A DNA stretch of 64,000 nt from Parahaliea maris (lineage in GTDB: Bacteria; Pseudomonadota; Gammaproteobacteria; Pseudomonadales; Halieaceae): assembly GCF_008064665.1 (NCBI RefSeq), contig NZ_VRZA01000010.1, positions 1-64,000 on the forward strand, read 5' to 3'. How positions within the stretch are numbered: position 1 is the first letter of the stretch; every line of letters begins with the position of its first letter. This document shows positions 29,351 to 37,878 of this stretch, in pieces. A program made the position numbers and the translations under genes. The notes under the pieces were generated by a model. It was not told the DNA's origin. It was given only the letters and a program-made list of their open reading frames with translations, and searched no databases.

Positions 29351-29374
29351 CGCCGGCTCTGCCGGCGTTTTTTT
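29351..29374 (+). terminator. Rho-independent terminator of third TonB receptor gene
   Basis: CGCCGGC-TCT-GCCGGCG is a 7-bp GC stem with a 3-base loop followed directly by seven T. This is the clearest intrinsic terminator in the window. Confidence 0.9.
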
Positions 29375-29441
29375 GTCTGCATGTTTTATACCCGTTCGGA
29401 ACAGGGGGCGCTATGATCAGCCTTTTGCCGGAGGAGGCCCC

Positions 29442-29846
29442 ATGACCACGCACCCGATCGATGCCTGGCACCAGCTGCTGGACAACCAGGATCCCGGCGC
29501 CCTGGATACCCTGTTGGCGGAGTCCGTGGTTTTTGTGTCACCGGTCGTGCATACGCCCCAGCAGGGCAAGGCCTTGACCATGGCCTACCTCTCAGCGGCC
29601 TTCGGCGTGTTGTTCAATGACAGCTTCCGCTATGTCCGGGAAATTCGCGGTGAGTCAGACGCCATGCTGGAGTTTGAAACGGAAATCGACGGTATCCTGG
29701 TGAACGGGGTCGACATTATTCACTGGGATGACGCGGGGCAGATCACCGAGTTCAAGGTGATGGTGCGGCCACTCAAGGCGATCAACATCGTCCACCAGAA
29801 GATGCGGGAGATGCTCGCAGCCATGGCCGGGGAAGGGGTGGGGTAA
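29442..29846 (+). CDS. NTF2/SnoaL-like protein
   Basis: The 134-residue protein begins with AWHQLLDNQDPGALDTLLAESV and continues through a beta-rich region with LEFETEIDGILVNGVDIIHWDDAGQITEFKVMVRPL split over its second half, the usual SnoaL-like end. ATG 29442 follows GGAGGA. It lies beyond the terminator of the receptor gene and converges with the VOC/CoA-ligase operon. I cannot tell whether it is an enzyme; related proteins often sit next to CoA-linked catabolic genes. Confidence 0.78.
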   Translation: MTTHPIDAWHQLLDNQDPGALDTLLAESVVFVSPVVHTPQQGKALTMAYLSAAFGVLFNDSFRYVREIRGESDAMLEFETEIDGILVNGVDIIHWDDAGQITEFKVMVRPLKAINIVHQKMREMLAAMAGEGVG

Positions 29847-29862
29847 ACCCGGTTCGGAGTTG

Positions 29863-29886
29863 GCCGGCACCAGGGGCAGTGCCGGC
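29863..29886. terminator. Bidirectional hairpin between convergent genes
   Basis: GCCGGCAC pairs with GTGCCGGC over an 8-base loop between the NTF2-like gene and the VOC gene. With the palindrome at 29898 it probably separates the convergent transcripts. Confidence 0.5.
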
Positions 29887-29897
29887 GCGGTTGGATG

Positions 29898-29915
29898 GCG
29901 CGGGTTAACCCGCGC
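29898..29915. repeat. 18-bp perfect palindrome over VOC gene stop codon
   Basis: GCGCGGGTTAACCCGCGC is fully self-complementary and includes the TAA stop of the VOC gene. It could form a cruciform or a hairpin at the transcript end. Confidence 0.6.
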
Positions 29916-30474
29916 GTTTGTCCAGGTTCTCGGCGCCGAACTTGGCTTCCTTGAACGCACGTTTCTTCTGGTTCCAGTCCTCGATATTGGCGCGGGATTC
30001 CGCTTCCTCGTGAGCCATCATTTCGGCGTAGCCCTTGGAACGGGCGGTAATCTCTACCTGGATCCCGTTGGGGTCGTACATGTAGACCGACTTGACGAAG
30101 CCGTGGTCCACCGGTCCCAGGCAGCTCTTGCCCTTGGCGTTGATGTAGGCCTGCCACTCCAGCATGGCTTCCTCGCTCTCCACTTCGAAGGCCAGGTGCA
30201 TTTCAAAGCTGTGCTTGCGCTGCAGCCACTCGTTTTCGATGGTTTCCGGGGCGTCGAAGAATGCCACGTAGTTGCCGTCGGGCATCTCGAAGAAGATGTG
30301 CAGGAAAGGGTTCTCATTACCACTGCCGGGCTCGTTCTCGGAACTGAAGGCCGCAGCCAGTTTCAGGCCGAGAATTTCCTCGTAAAACCAGATGGTCTGG
30401 TCGGCATCACGGCAGCCGTAGGCGGTGTGATGGACATTGTGTAATGCTATTTGCGGGCGCTTTGCTTCAGACAT
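29905..30474 (-). CDS. VOC-family protein (glyoxalase/dioxygenase fold)
   Basis: The 189-residue protein has one VOC domain: LHNVHHTAYGCRDADQTIWFYEEILGLKL (metal-type His near residue 15), FEMHLAFEVES with a second His, and YMYDPNGIQVEIT with the terminal Glu ligand. These are the usual metal-site positions. A basic, Glu-rich C-terminal tail follows. ATG 30474 has GAGGAG upstream. It is 20 bp after the CoA-ligase gene and shares its palindrome-A-controlled promoter. Whether it is a lyase, isomerase or dioxygenase cannot be decided. Confidence 0.82.
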   Translation of the reverse strand: MSEAKRPQIALHNVHHTAYGCRDADQTIWFYEEILGLKLAAAFSSENEPGSGNENPFLHIFFEMPDGNYVAFFDAPETIENEWLQRKHSFEMHLAFEVESEEAMLEWQAYINAKGKSCLGPVDHGFVKSVYMYDPNGIQVEITARSKGYAEMMAHEEAESRANIEDWNQKKRAFKEAKFGAENLDKRAG

Positions 30475-30494
30475 GCTGCTGCTCCTCGGTTGTG

Positions 30495-32048
30495 TTAACC
30501 ATTTTTGGATTCATATTCACTGCGTAGTTCGCGCTTGAGAATCTTGCCGTTGGGGTTGCGCGGCAAATCATCCCGGTAGACGGTCGTTCGGATTTTCTGA
30601 CGCCGGCCCACGCGCTCGTTGGTCCACGCGGTGAGCTCTTCTTCGCTGGGGGTGGGTTCGCCGGCGCGCGGCACCACCAGGGCGACCGGGGTTTCACCCC
30701 AGGTCGGGTCGGCCACCGCGATGACCGCGACTTCGGAGACGGCGGGGTGCTCGATCATGACCGCCTCGATGTCTGCCGGGTATATGTTCTGCCCGCCGGA
30801 CAGGATCATGTCCTTCTTGCGGTCGACGATGTACAGGTAACCCTCTTCGTCCACCCGGCCGATATCGCCGGTGCGCAGCCACTGCCGCCCCTCACTATCG
30901 AGGTACATGGTGTCGCGCGTTGCGTCCGGCCGGTTGTGGTACTCCACCATCCAGTGCACCGAGCGCACGCAGATTTCGCCGGTGGAGCCCCAGGGAAGAG
31001 GCTGGTCCTCGTCATCGAGGATGATGTAGTCGTGGCCGCGAACCGGTTTGCCCACCGAGCCCGGACGGCCTTCTGCCTCCTCTGGTTGCAGGGTAGTCAT
31101 GAAACCCTCGGTGAGGCCGTACAGCTCGATCACAGCACAGCCGAACTGGTCGGTGACCTGTTGTTTCAGCTGCTCGTAGAGGGGCGAACCGCCGGAAATG
31201 ATGGCCTGAAGACTGGCCACGGCTTGCGGGCTGAAATTGGGGGATTCCAGGATGCGCTGGAACTGCAGTGGCACCATCATGGTGTGGGTCACCCCATAGT
31301 GTTGTACCGTTTTGATCCAGCTATCGACGTCGAAACGCGACTGGATTACGCAGGTGCCGCCCACAATCAGTGAACAGAACAGGGAGGCCCAGGCAATGTT
31401 GGAGTACAGGCCAATCGGGCAGATCGAGATGGCGCCGTAGTGATAGCGATGGGCCAGCGCCAGTTCGTACATGGACTGGGCGCGGCGCCGGTGAACGTGT
31501 TTGATGCCCTTCGGTATGCCGGTCGTGCCGGAGCTGTAGATGATATTGCAGGGATCGTCCTCGCCGATCTCGACACCCGGCGCGCTTCCGTCCTGTTGCT
31601 GGCGCCAGCCCTGGTAATCGATACCGCCGACGTTCTCGCCACCGAGCACCAGCGAGGTATTCAGCTGCCCGAGTCCGGCCAGCTTGCTGGCGATGCGCTC
31701 GAATTCCGCTGCGGTGAAAAAGGCCGCCCGGGCGCCGGCGTCCTCCATCATGGCGGCCAGGCCCTCGGCGCTGACCGACAGGTTCAATGGCACCGCCACG
31801 GCGCCCGCCTTGAAGATTCCGTACAGAACTTCCACGTATTCCACGCAGTTGCCCATGATGATGGCAACGGCATCCCCTCGCCCTATACCCAGTCCGGCAA
31901 GGCCATTGGCGACCGCATTGGAGCGCTGGTCCAGCTCGCCCCAGGAGAGGGAACTGGATTCGTCGATCACCGCGGGCTTGTCCGGGTACCAGCGTCCGTG
32001 GAGCGCGACCAGCTCGGGTAGCAGGGGGGCTTTGATGTCGAAGTGCAT
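30495..32048 (-). CDS. AMP-forming acyl-CoA ligase
   Basis: The 517-residue adenylate-forming enzyme has the phosphate loop IIYSSGTTGIPKGIKH, adenylate motif YGLTEGFM and LRTGDIGRVDEEGYLYIVDR with hinge DRKKDMI. The C-terminal catalytic Lys lies in NPNGKILKREL. I start it at ATG 32048, where similarity begins and GGAG lies upstream. It heads a two-gene operon with the VOC protein, and palindrome A lies 60 bp upstream. Substrate is unknown; it differs clearly from the two other ligases in the window. Confidence 0.9.
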   Translation of the reverse strand: MHFDIKAPLLPELVALHGRWYPDKPAVIDESSSLSWGELDQRSNAVANGLAGLGIGRGDAVAIIMGNCVEYVEVLYGIFKAGAVAVPLNLSVSAEGLAAMMEDAGARAAFFTAAEFERIASKLAGLGQLNTSLVLGGENVGGIDYQGWRQQQDGSAPGVEIGEDDPCNIIYSSGTTGIPKGIKHVHRRRAQSMYELALAHRYHYGAISICPIGLYSNIAWASLFCSLIVGGTCVIQSRFDVDSWIKTVQHYGVTHTMMVPLQFQRILESPNFSPQAVASLQAIISGGSPLYEQLKQQVTDQFGCAVIELYGLTEGFMTTLQPEEAEGRPGSVGKPVRGHDYIILDDEDQPLPWGSTGEICVRSVHWMVEYHNRPDATRDTMYLDSEGRQWLRTGDIGRVDEEGYLYIVDRKKDMILSGGQNIYPADIEAVMIEHPAVSEVAVIAVADPTWGETPVALVVPRAGEPTPSEEELTAWTNERVGRRQKIRTTVYRDDLPRNPNGKILKRELRSEYESKNG

Positions 32049-32107
32049 GGTGTATTTCTCCGCTGAGAGCACTGTTATTGTAGTCCCTTGAATATACGCT
32101 AACCAGA

Positions 32108-32123
32108 TTTAATTTTCATTAAA
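32108..32123. promoter_or_regulatory. Palindrome A, site 4
   Basis: TTTAATTTTCATTAAA, an exact match, lies 60 bp upstream of the CoA-ligase/VOC operon. On the minus strand TATATT follows it at about -10 distance from the leader. Confidence 0.72.
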
Positions 32124-32262
32124 ATTTAGGGCGTGAGTGTGCCTTTCGCTGCGGTCGCGAGGGGGAGGGAGGTATTCGGGGGTGTGGGGCTCCAGCCCCC
32201 GCCGAAGGGCTTGCGATCAGGGGAGTGCAGGCTGTAGCGAGGGAGTGGTGGCGAGTGCCGCG

Positions 32263-32877
32263 TCAGCGCGGCAGCAGTCCCTGGGTGAAGGTCTGGACGA
32301 AAGCGTCGGCAATCTGGTCTCCGGACGGGCCGGAGTTGGGCTTGAACCATTTCGGGGTCCAGTTCACCGCGCCGAGAATGGCGTCGCAGGTAATGGCCGG
32401 GTCGTCGATCAGCAGGGATCCCTCGTTGACTCCGTCCACCAGCAGCTGGGTGATCCGCTTGGTGTGGGCGCTGGAACGGGCGCGAATGGTTTTCTGGTGC
32501 TCCGGCTTGAGCGCAGGAATCTCGCTGAGAATGGCCACCGGCCCGTTGTCACCGCAGACCTCTTCGAGCTGGTAGCGGATATACAGCTGCAGGCGCTCGA
32601 GGTTGTTGTCGCCTTCCTCGATAGCGCGCTCCAGGGCGCCCTCCCCGAGGTCGAGGGCACGCATGTAGCACAGGGTGACCAGTTCTTCCTTGTTCTTGAC
32701 GTAGTAGTACAGGGCGGCGTCGGTGATGTTGAGCTTGCGCGCCACGTCCTTGAGGGAGGTGCCGCTGATGCCTTTTTCATTGAAACACTCGGCGGCTACC
32801 TTGAGCACGATATCGCGCTTCAGCCGGCGCTGTTCGGTCTTGTTGAAATGCCAGTTTGCTTCGCTATTGTTCGCCAT
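32263..32877 (-). CDS. TetR-family transcriptional regulator
   Basis: The 204-residue protein has an N-terminal helix-turn-helix (TSLKDVARKLNITDAALYYY, about residues 40-59, then VKNKEEL) and a helical ligand domain with an acidic stretch (ALERAIEEGDNNLERL). Family members repress by binding palindromes and respond to small ligands, often acyl-CoAs in catabolic clusters. ATG 32877 is chosen because the family N-terminus begins there; an upstream start at 32928 is possible. Half of palindrome A occurs in its own upstream region. It is the best candidate in the window for the factor that reads palindrome A. Confidence 0.88.
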   Translation of the reverse strand: MANNSEANWHFNKTEQRRLKRDIVLKVAAECFNEKGISGTSLKDVARKLNITDAALYYYVKNKEELVTLCYMRALDLGEGALERAIEEGDNNLERLQLYIRYQLEEVCGDNGPVAILSEIPALKPEHQKTIRARSSAHTKRITQLLVDGVNEGSLLIDDPAITCDAILGAVNWTPKWFKPNSGPSGDQIADAFVQTFTQGLLPR

Positions 32878-32972
32878 GGGAATCCAGTCATGAGGTGCTG
32901 GCGAGGGGGGATACCGCTTTGCCTGCACCGTAAGTTAATGGAAGAAATGTTAACACAATGAACATAGAAAAA

Positions 32973-32988
32973 CTTGTTACGCATTAAA
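32973..32988. promoter_or_regulatory. Palindrome A, degenerate half-site near TetR gene
   Basis: CTTGTTACGCATTAAA keeps one ATTAAA arm; the other arm is mutated. It lies 96 bp upstream of the TetR start and may allow weak autoregulation. The match could also be chance in AT-rich DNA. Confidence 0.35.
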
Positions 32989-33003
32989 ATCCAGACTGGA
33001 TCA

Positions 33004-34566
33004 CTAGGCGGCCGGCTGCCAGCTCGCACGCATTTCACGCTTGAGTACCTTGCCGGTGGCATTGCGCGGGAAGGCGTCCACAAACTCGTAGCGACGGGGA
33101 ATCTTGTAGCCGGCCAGCGAGCCGCGCAGAAAGTCCACCAGTTGCTCCCCGGTCACCTCGGCGCCGGGTTCCAGGATCACGTTCGCCAGCAGTGACTCGC
33201 CCCACTTTTCGTCGGGGATGCCGATAATGGCGACATCGCTGACGGCCGGGTGTTTCAGCAGTTCGTTTTCGATCTCTACCGGGTAGATGTTCTCGCCGCC
33301 ACTCACCACCATGTCCTTGATGCGATCGACCACGTAGAGATAGCCGTCCTCGTCGAGGTAGCCCGCGTCACCGGAGAAGTACCACTCGCCGTCCACCGCT
33401 TCCTCGGAGGCTTCCGGGCGATGCCAGTAACCTTTCATCAGGCGGTCGGAGCGGCAGGCGATTTCGCCGATTTCGCCGGTCGGCAGTGGCTGGCGGTTGG
33501 TATCGACAATGCGCACCCGATTGTTGCCGAAGGCCCTGCCGGCGGACGCCAGCAGCTTGCCGGCATCGTGTACGCAGTCCTTCGGGCTCAGATAAGTGAT
33601 CCCACCACAGCATTCGGTCATGCCGTAGGACAGGGCGAAACCACAGTCCAGTACTTCCTGGGCGTCCTTCAGTAATTCCACGGCGATGCCGGAGCCGGCA
33701 ATCAACAGGGTATCCAGCAGCGACAGGTCGTAGCTGTGGATGTCGGGCAGGCGGATGATGGCGTGGATCAGTGCCGGAGGCAGCGGCACGATGCGAATGC
33801 GGGACTCCGCCAGCACCCGGGCGACAACGTCCGGTACCGCCTCTTTCAGGATGACCGCGCGGCCACCGGCGAACAGGCCCGCCAGACAGAGGTTGGCCGC
33901 GGCGATATGAAACAGGGGCATGGTGGCCAGCACGGCGGCGTCCGGTTCATGCATTACCGGCCAGACCGAGATGCCTTCTTCTGCTGCACAGACCATACAG
34001 GCGTGGGTGAGCATGACCCCCTTGGGGTGTCCGGTGGTACCGCTGGTGTACATCTGCACGGCCCGGTCTTCGGTGGTCGGGATGCGGTCGACGGGCGCGG
34101 TGCCCGGCTGGCTGTTCATCCAGGTCCACAGGCCTGTCTCGCCTTCCTGCTCTCCCTCGCCGTCGAGCACCACGATCTTCTGCACGCGGTCCAGCCGGGC
34201 TTTGCACTCGCGCGCGATGGGCAGGAACTCCTGGCTGACGAAAAGATACTCGGCATCGGAGTCCTCGAGGATGTAGCTGACCTCGCCCGCGGTGAGGCGG
34301 AAGTTGACCGTGACCATGCACAGGTTGGCTTTGGCGGCACCGAACAGCACGTAGAAGAACGTTTCGGCATTGCGGTCCAGCAGCGCAATGTTGGTCTGGG
34401 TCGGTACACCGTCGGCAACAAAGGCATTGGCCACCTGGTTGCTGCGACTGTCCAGTTCGGCGTAGGACACACGTGTGTCCTCGAACTCAAGGGCGATACT
34501 GTCAGGCTTTACCTCGGCCTGGCGGGAGGGGATATCGGCCAGCGTTTTGATGTTGAGGTCCGTCAC
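33004..34566 (-). CDS. AMP-forming acyl-CoA ligase
   Basis: The 520-residue enzyme has the phosphate loop QMYTSGTTGHPKGVML, adenylate motif YGMTECCGG and YFSGDAGYLDEDGYLYVVDR with hinge DRIKDMV. The C-terminal Lys region is NATGKVLKREM. The start is GTG 34566 preceded by AGGAG. It is the third gene of the DUF3604, alpha/beta-hydrolase, ligase operon on the minus strand, with a GC hairpin in the gap before it. It probably activates the acid freed by the hydrolase in the same operon. Confidence 0.91.
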   Translation of the reverse strand: MTDLNIKTLADIPSRQAEVKPDSIALEFEDTRVSYAELDSRSNQVANAFVADGVPTQTNIALLDRNAETFFYVLFGAAKANLCMVTVNFRLTAGEVSYILEDSDAEYLFVSQEFLPIARECKARLDRVQKIVVLDGEGEQEGETGLWTWMNSQPGTAPVDRIPTTEDRAVQMYTSGTTGHPKGVMLTHACMVCAAEEGISVWPVMHEPDAAVLATMPLFHIAAANLCLAGLFAGGRAVILKEAVPDVVARVLAESRIRIVPLPPALIHAIIRLPDIHSYDLSLLDTLLIAGSGIAVELLKDAQEVLDCGFALSYGMTECCGGITYLSPKDCVHDAGKLLASAGRAFGNNRVRIVDTNRQPLPTGEIGEIACRSDRLMKGYWHRPEASEEAVDGEWYFSGDAGYLDEDGYLYVVDRIKDMVVSGGENIYPVEIENELLKHPAVSDVAIIGIPDEKWGESLLANVILEPGAEVTGEQLVDFLRGSLAGYKIPRRYEFVDAFPRNATGKVLKREMRASWQPAA

Positions 34567-34593
34567 GAAAGAGGCTCCTGTTGACTGCGAAGA

Positions 34594-34617
34594 CGCCGCC
34601 GGGGTGTGCCGGCGGCG
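34594..34617. repeat. Intercistronic hairpin between hydrolase and CoA-ligase genes
   Basis: CGCCGCCGG and CCGGCGGCG form a 9-bp perfect stem with a 6-base loop. No U-tract follows on the minus strand, so a processing or stability element is more likely than a terminator. Confidence 0.5.
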
Positions 34618-34632
34618 GTTGGTGCTTGCGGG

Positions 34633-35808
34633 TCAGGCCAGTTCCTGGCGCTCGAGCCACTCGGCGCAGGCGTCTGCCGCTTCCTTGGCCTTGTCCGCCT
34701 GACCGAAGTAGTAGTGGTTGGCGCCCTCGATCCACAGCAGTTCCTTGTTGTCGTGGGGTACGGCGTCGTAGAGTCCCTGGGTGTGCTCGGGGGTGATGCC
34801 GTCGTCTCCGGTGTTACCGATGACCAGGGTAGGTACGGAGGTGCGCGCGGCACAGGACAGGCCGTCGGCGTTGGCATCGTCCCAGCTCCACTGGGACAGC
34901 CAGGAGCGCAGGGAACAGAAGCGCGCGAGGCCCACGGGGCTGTCGTTGACCACTTCCGGTTCGCCGAGGAAACACCAGTTGGGCTTGCGGTCGTTGGGGT
35001 CGATGGTGGGGTCGAGCCACTTCGGCTCGGCCATGGTGCGGTGGACCACGAAGCCGAACTCGCGGTTGGGCTGGCCATTGGCCTTGTACTCGGCGAGTTT
35101 TTCTTTCACCCACCGGGTGATGCGGCGGTTACGCTCGATCTGGGCAGCGCGGAAGCGCTCCAGGAACTCGGCGGAGTAGGGCGGCTGATTCGGGTTGTCC
35201 GGGTTGTAGATGTCCAGTTCCGGGTCGCGGTTCTCCGGGTCGTTCTCGTCAATCACGGAGGGGTCGAGCCACTCGGTCAGGGTGCGGTGGCGCGCCAGGT
35301 GGGCGGCGACCAGCATCATGCCGTCGGCGGGGATGAAGTTGCGCTTGGTCAGGTCGGGGGTGTCGCCGGCCGGGGTCGAGGTGACGGTGGGGTTTTCCGC
35401 CTCGGCCTGGTAGAACAGGCTCATCGAGCCGCCGCCGCTCCAGCCGCCGAGGATGATTTTCTTGTAACCGAAGCGCTCCTTGGCATCGCGGATTGCGGCG
35501 CCGAGGTCACACACGACCTTTTCCATGATCAGTGCGGTGTCGACACCGCGGTAGCGGGTATCGCAGTACATGGTGTGTACACCGGACTTGGCCAGGGCGG
35601 CCATCATCGGCAGGTAGAAACCACCGCCGATGGGGTGTGACCACACCACCAGGGTGTCCGAGTCCTTGCCTTCGGGGCGAAGCAGGTGACACTGGATGGC
35701 CACCACGTCGATCTCACCGGCGTAGGTGTCCTTGAAGTTGGATTTGTCCTCGTATACCACCAGGTGGGGGGTGCGGGTGTACTTGTAGCTCTTGCGGGCG
35801 TCTGACAT
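34633..35808 (-). CDS. Alpha/beta hydrolase (paralogue of the gene at 47458)
   Basis: The 391-residue protein has the nucleophile elbow GGWSGGGS (Ser near residue 124), an oxyanion-type segment SHPIGGGF near 57-64, an acid in GNTGDDGITPEH and a C-terminal His in GANHYYFG (about 365). It has an unusually long insert between core strands containing LDPSVIDENDPENRDPELDIY. There is no signal peptide, so it is cytoplasmic. ATG 35808 follows AAGGAGA. It lies 34 bp after the DUF3604 gene. A second copy in another palindrome-A operon shares the insert, so the pair may split one class of ester substrates. Confidence 0.85.
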   Translation of the reverse strand: MSDARKSYKYTRTPHLVVYEDKSNFKDTYAGEIDVVAIQCHLLRPEGKDSDTLVVWSHPIGGGFYLPMMAALAKSGVHTMYCDTRYRGVDTALIMEKVVCDLGAAIRDAKERFGYKKIILGGWSGGGSMSLFYQAEAENPTVTSTPAGDTPDLTKRNFIPADGMMLVAAHLARHRTLTEWLDPSVIDENDPENRDPELDIYNPDNPNQPPYSAEFLERFRAAQIERNRRITRWVKEKLAEYKANGQPNREFGFVVHRTMAEPKWLDPTIDPNDRKPNWCFLGEPEVVNDSPVGLARFCSLRSWLSQWSWDDANADGLSCAARTSVPTLVIGNTGDDGITPEHTQGLYDAVPHDNKELLWIEGANHYYFGQADKAKEAADACAEWLERQELA

Positions 35809-35842
35809 GGGATTGTCTCCTTCTCGGGAATAGGGTGGCGCT

Positions 35843-37609
35843 TCAGGGCAGGTACCAGATCGGCGAGCTCCAGGCGGTTTCCTGGACCATGCGATCGGCG
35901 CCGGGCACTTCAGCGCAGTTTTCAAGTGATTCACAAAAACGTTTTGACCAGCGGAGCGTCGGTTGCTCCTTGACCCGCGCGTACCAGTAGGCCGGTTGTG
36001 CGGGGTCGAAGTCGGGGTCGGTCCAGCTGGTGCAGGTGCTGGGTGCGCCTTGCGCCAGTTGCGCGATGGGGATGACCTGCTGCACGATTTCGCCGTCGGC
36101 ATCGAGGGTCCCCTTGATGATTTCCACCCGCTCCAGTGGCGTACGGTCCATGTTGGCCAGGACGGTGAGCCGCGGCGGCGCCTGGCGTCCGCTCAGGGTG
36201 CCGCCCATCGCGGTGGCCGTGCTGTAGTCATAGTTCGCAGCGCACGAGTCCGGTCCCCCGGCCTCGGAGGCGTCATCAGCCGAGAAGCGCAGGGCGATGC
36301 GGGTGCCGCTGGTGGCGTAGGTTTCCCGGCGCTTGAGCGCAGCGAACAGGCTGGCGCGGGTGTTTTCCGGTGCCCAGATACCCACCAGGCCCCCGGGGTT
36401 GTAATCCACGCGCTGCATAATCCGGTTCAGGTCCTTGCCGCCGCCGCCCCAGGCGTCGCCGGTATAGCTATCTTCCTCGGTGTCGCCGGGGGTGGCGGCA
36501 TGGGCATCGGTTGACCCGACAAAGCCGAGCTGTAAGGGGTTCGACCGGTCTTCGTTACCGCTGGCGATATAGGCCTGCAGCCCGCGGCTCAGGATGTTGC
36601 GTACATAGCTGCGGTTGAGTTGCGCGACATACCCGGGGTCTTCGAGGGCTCGCTGTTTGTCCGCGGGCCTCGGGAAGGCCTTCTCGAATCCGCAGTCGCT
36701 GTCGGCGTCGTCCCAGTTCTCGGCAATACACTCGCTATTGCCTTTGCTCTGGTGTAATTCGACCAGGCGCTCGTAGTGGGCGCGCAGGTTCAGGGCGTTG
36801 TTGTCCTCGGATTCCACATCGAAGCCGCCGCCCTCGGCAAAATTGGTATTGTGCGGTATGGCGACCACGTCACAGCCGTCTTCCTCACGGCACTGCTCGT
36901 CCAGGGCCTGCCACAGTTTGAGTGGCGAGGAGTAGCGCACATAGTCGACAGCCGTCGGGGTGACCTGTTTGCCGGCGAAGATCAGGTTGCGGTGCCAGTG
37001 GGCGTTGTTGGGGGTGGCCGACCACTCGTTGGCGATGAATGCCGTGAACGCACAGGGATCGTCGGCCTTGTTGGCATGGGCCTGGCTCTGCTGCCACAGG
37101 GTCTCGCGAGCCGCGTCACAGTCCACCCCTTCTTCCTCGCACAGGCTGGGCAGGGCGGGTGTCTCGCCAGCGATCACCGGCAGCAGGTAGTTGACGAAGA
37201 TGTTGCGTGATTTGGCGAGGTCGGTGCCGGCGCCTTCCCGCAGGCCGCGGCAGTAGGGGTTGTCCAGTTGTTCGGGGCCGGCGGTACACAACTGCATCAC
37301 ATCGAAGGTTTCGGCGTGGTCGGTGATGGCCGCGAAATCCAGCGGCCGGCGCAACTGTTTGCGGGTGACGCCGTCGGCGAGGGTGATCTCGGCGCCACGG
37401 GCGAAGGCAAAGGCGTCTGCCGGATTGGCTGTGGTGCCAAAGGCCCAGGCGTCCATGGACCAGGCGGTGTGGACGTGCAGGTCGCCCCAGTACAGGTTGC
37501 GGGCGTCCGCAGTGTAGCCGGCGCAATGCTCATCGCTGGCGGCGAGGGCCATGTGACTGCCCGCCAGTGAGGCGGCCAGTGTGCAAACAGCCAGAGTTGT
37601 GCGTTTCAT
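35843..37609 (-). CDS. Exported DUF3604 protein
   Basis: The 588-residue protein has a signal peptide (about residues 1-23, ending ALAAS), then NLYWGDLHVHTAWSMDA, the start of the DUF3604 family, which resembles PHP-type metal phosphoesterases. His-rich motifs follow: DFAAITDHAETFD, VIPHNTNFAEGG (as VAIPHNTNF) and GFVGSTDAHAATPG. The many Cys residues suggest periplasmic disulphides. DUF3604 proteins are common in catabolic clusters of marine gammaproteobacteria, but their reaction is not established. It heads the operon with the hydrolase and CoA ligase and diverges from the SDR gene across a palindrome-A-like site. Confidence 0.87.
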   Translation of the reverse strand: MKRTTLAVCTLAASLAGSHMALAASDEHCAGYTADARNLYWGDLHVHTAWSMDAWAFGTTANPADAFAFARGAEITLADGVTRKQLRRPLDFAAITDHAETFDVMQLCTAGPEQLDNPYCRGLREGAGTDLAKSRNIFVNYLLPVIAGETPALPSLCEEEGVDCDAARETLWQQSQAHANKADDPCAFTAFIANEWSATPNNAHWHRNLIFAGKQVTPTAVDYVRYSSPLKLWQALDEQCREEDGCDVVAIPHNTNFAEGGGFDVESEDNNALNLRAHYERLVELHQSKGNSECIAENWDDADSDCGFEKAFPRPADKQRALEDPGYVAQLNRSYVRNILSRGLQAYIASGNEDRSNPLQLGFVGSTDAHAATPGDTEEDSYTGDAWGGGGKDLNRIMQRVDYNPGGLVGIWAPENTRASLFAALKRRETYATSGTRIALRFSADDASEAGGPDSCAANYDYSTATAMGGTLSGRQAPPRLTVLANMDRTPLERVEIIKGTLDADGEIVQQVIPIAQLAQGAPSTCTSWTDPDFDPAQPAYWYARVKEQPTLRWSKRFCESLENCAEVPGADRMVQETAWSSPIWYLP

Positions 37610-37715
37610 GGTGGATTCGTCTCCTCGTGCGACCCTTTTTTTAGGTTTTGCTCGGTGTCGTCCGGCCCTGGTAGTGGCGGGCTGATGCATGTCATGTTAG
37701 CATGAGCAAAAAAGT

Positions 37716-37731
37716 TTTAGTACAGATTAGA
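37716..37731. promoter_or_regulatory. Palindrome A, degenerate site 6
   Basis: TTTAGTACAGATTAGA differs at two symmetric positions (A to G in both arms), so it stays nearly palindromic. ATATTTTTT follows, as at other sites. It sits between the DUF3604 operon and the divergent SDR gene. Confidence 0.5.
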
Positions 37732-37878
37732 ATATTTTTTTTCGCGGATGTTATTGTGAGCGTCGGCGCGGTGTCTGTAGCCCCTTCCGGGTGAGCAATG
37801 CCCTGTGAAAAAGAACAGCTGACGTGAGGCCCCGGTCAACGGTTAGCGTAGTCAACTTGGAAATAACAGGAATATCTG

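Noticed and set aside
32137-32961. 274-codon open frame opposite the TetR gene
   Set aside because: It is a GC-driven shadow of the TetR gene with no recognisable domain.
35809-36102. N-terminal extension of the first alpha/beta hydrolase into the DUF3604 gene
   Set aside because: The ATG at 35808 has a strong ribosome site, and the paralogue at 47458 begins at the equivalent position.
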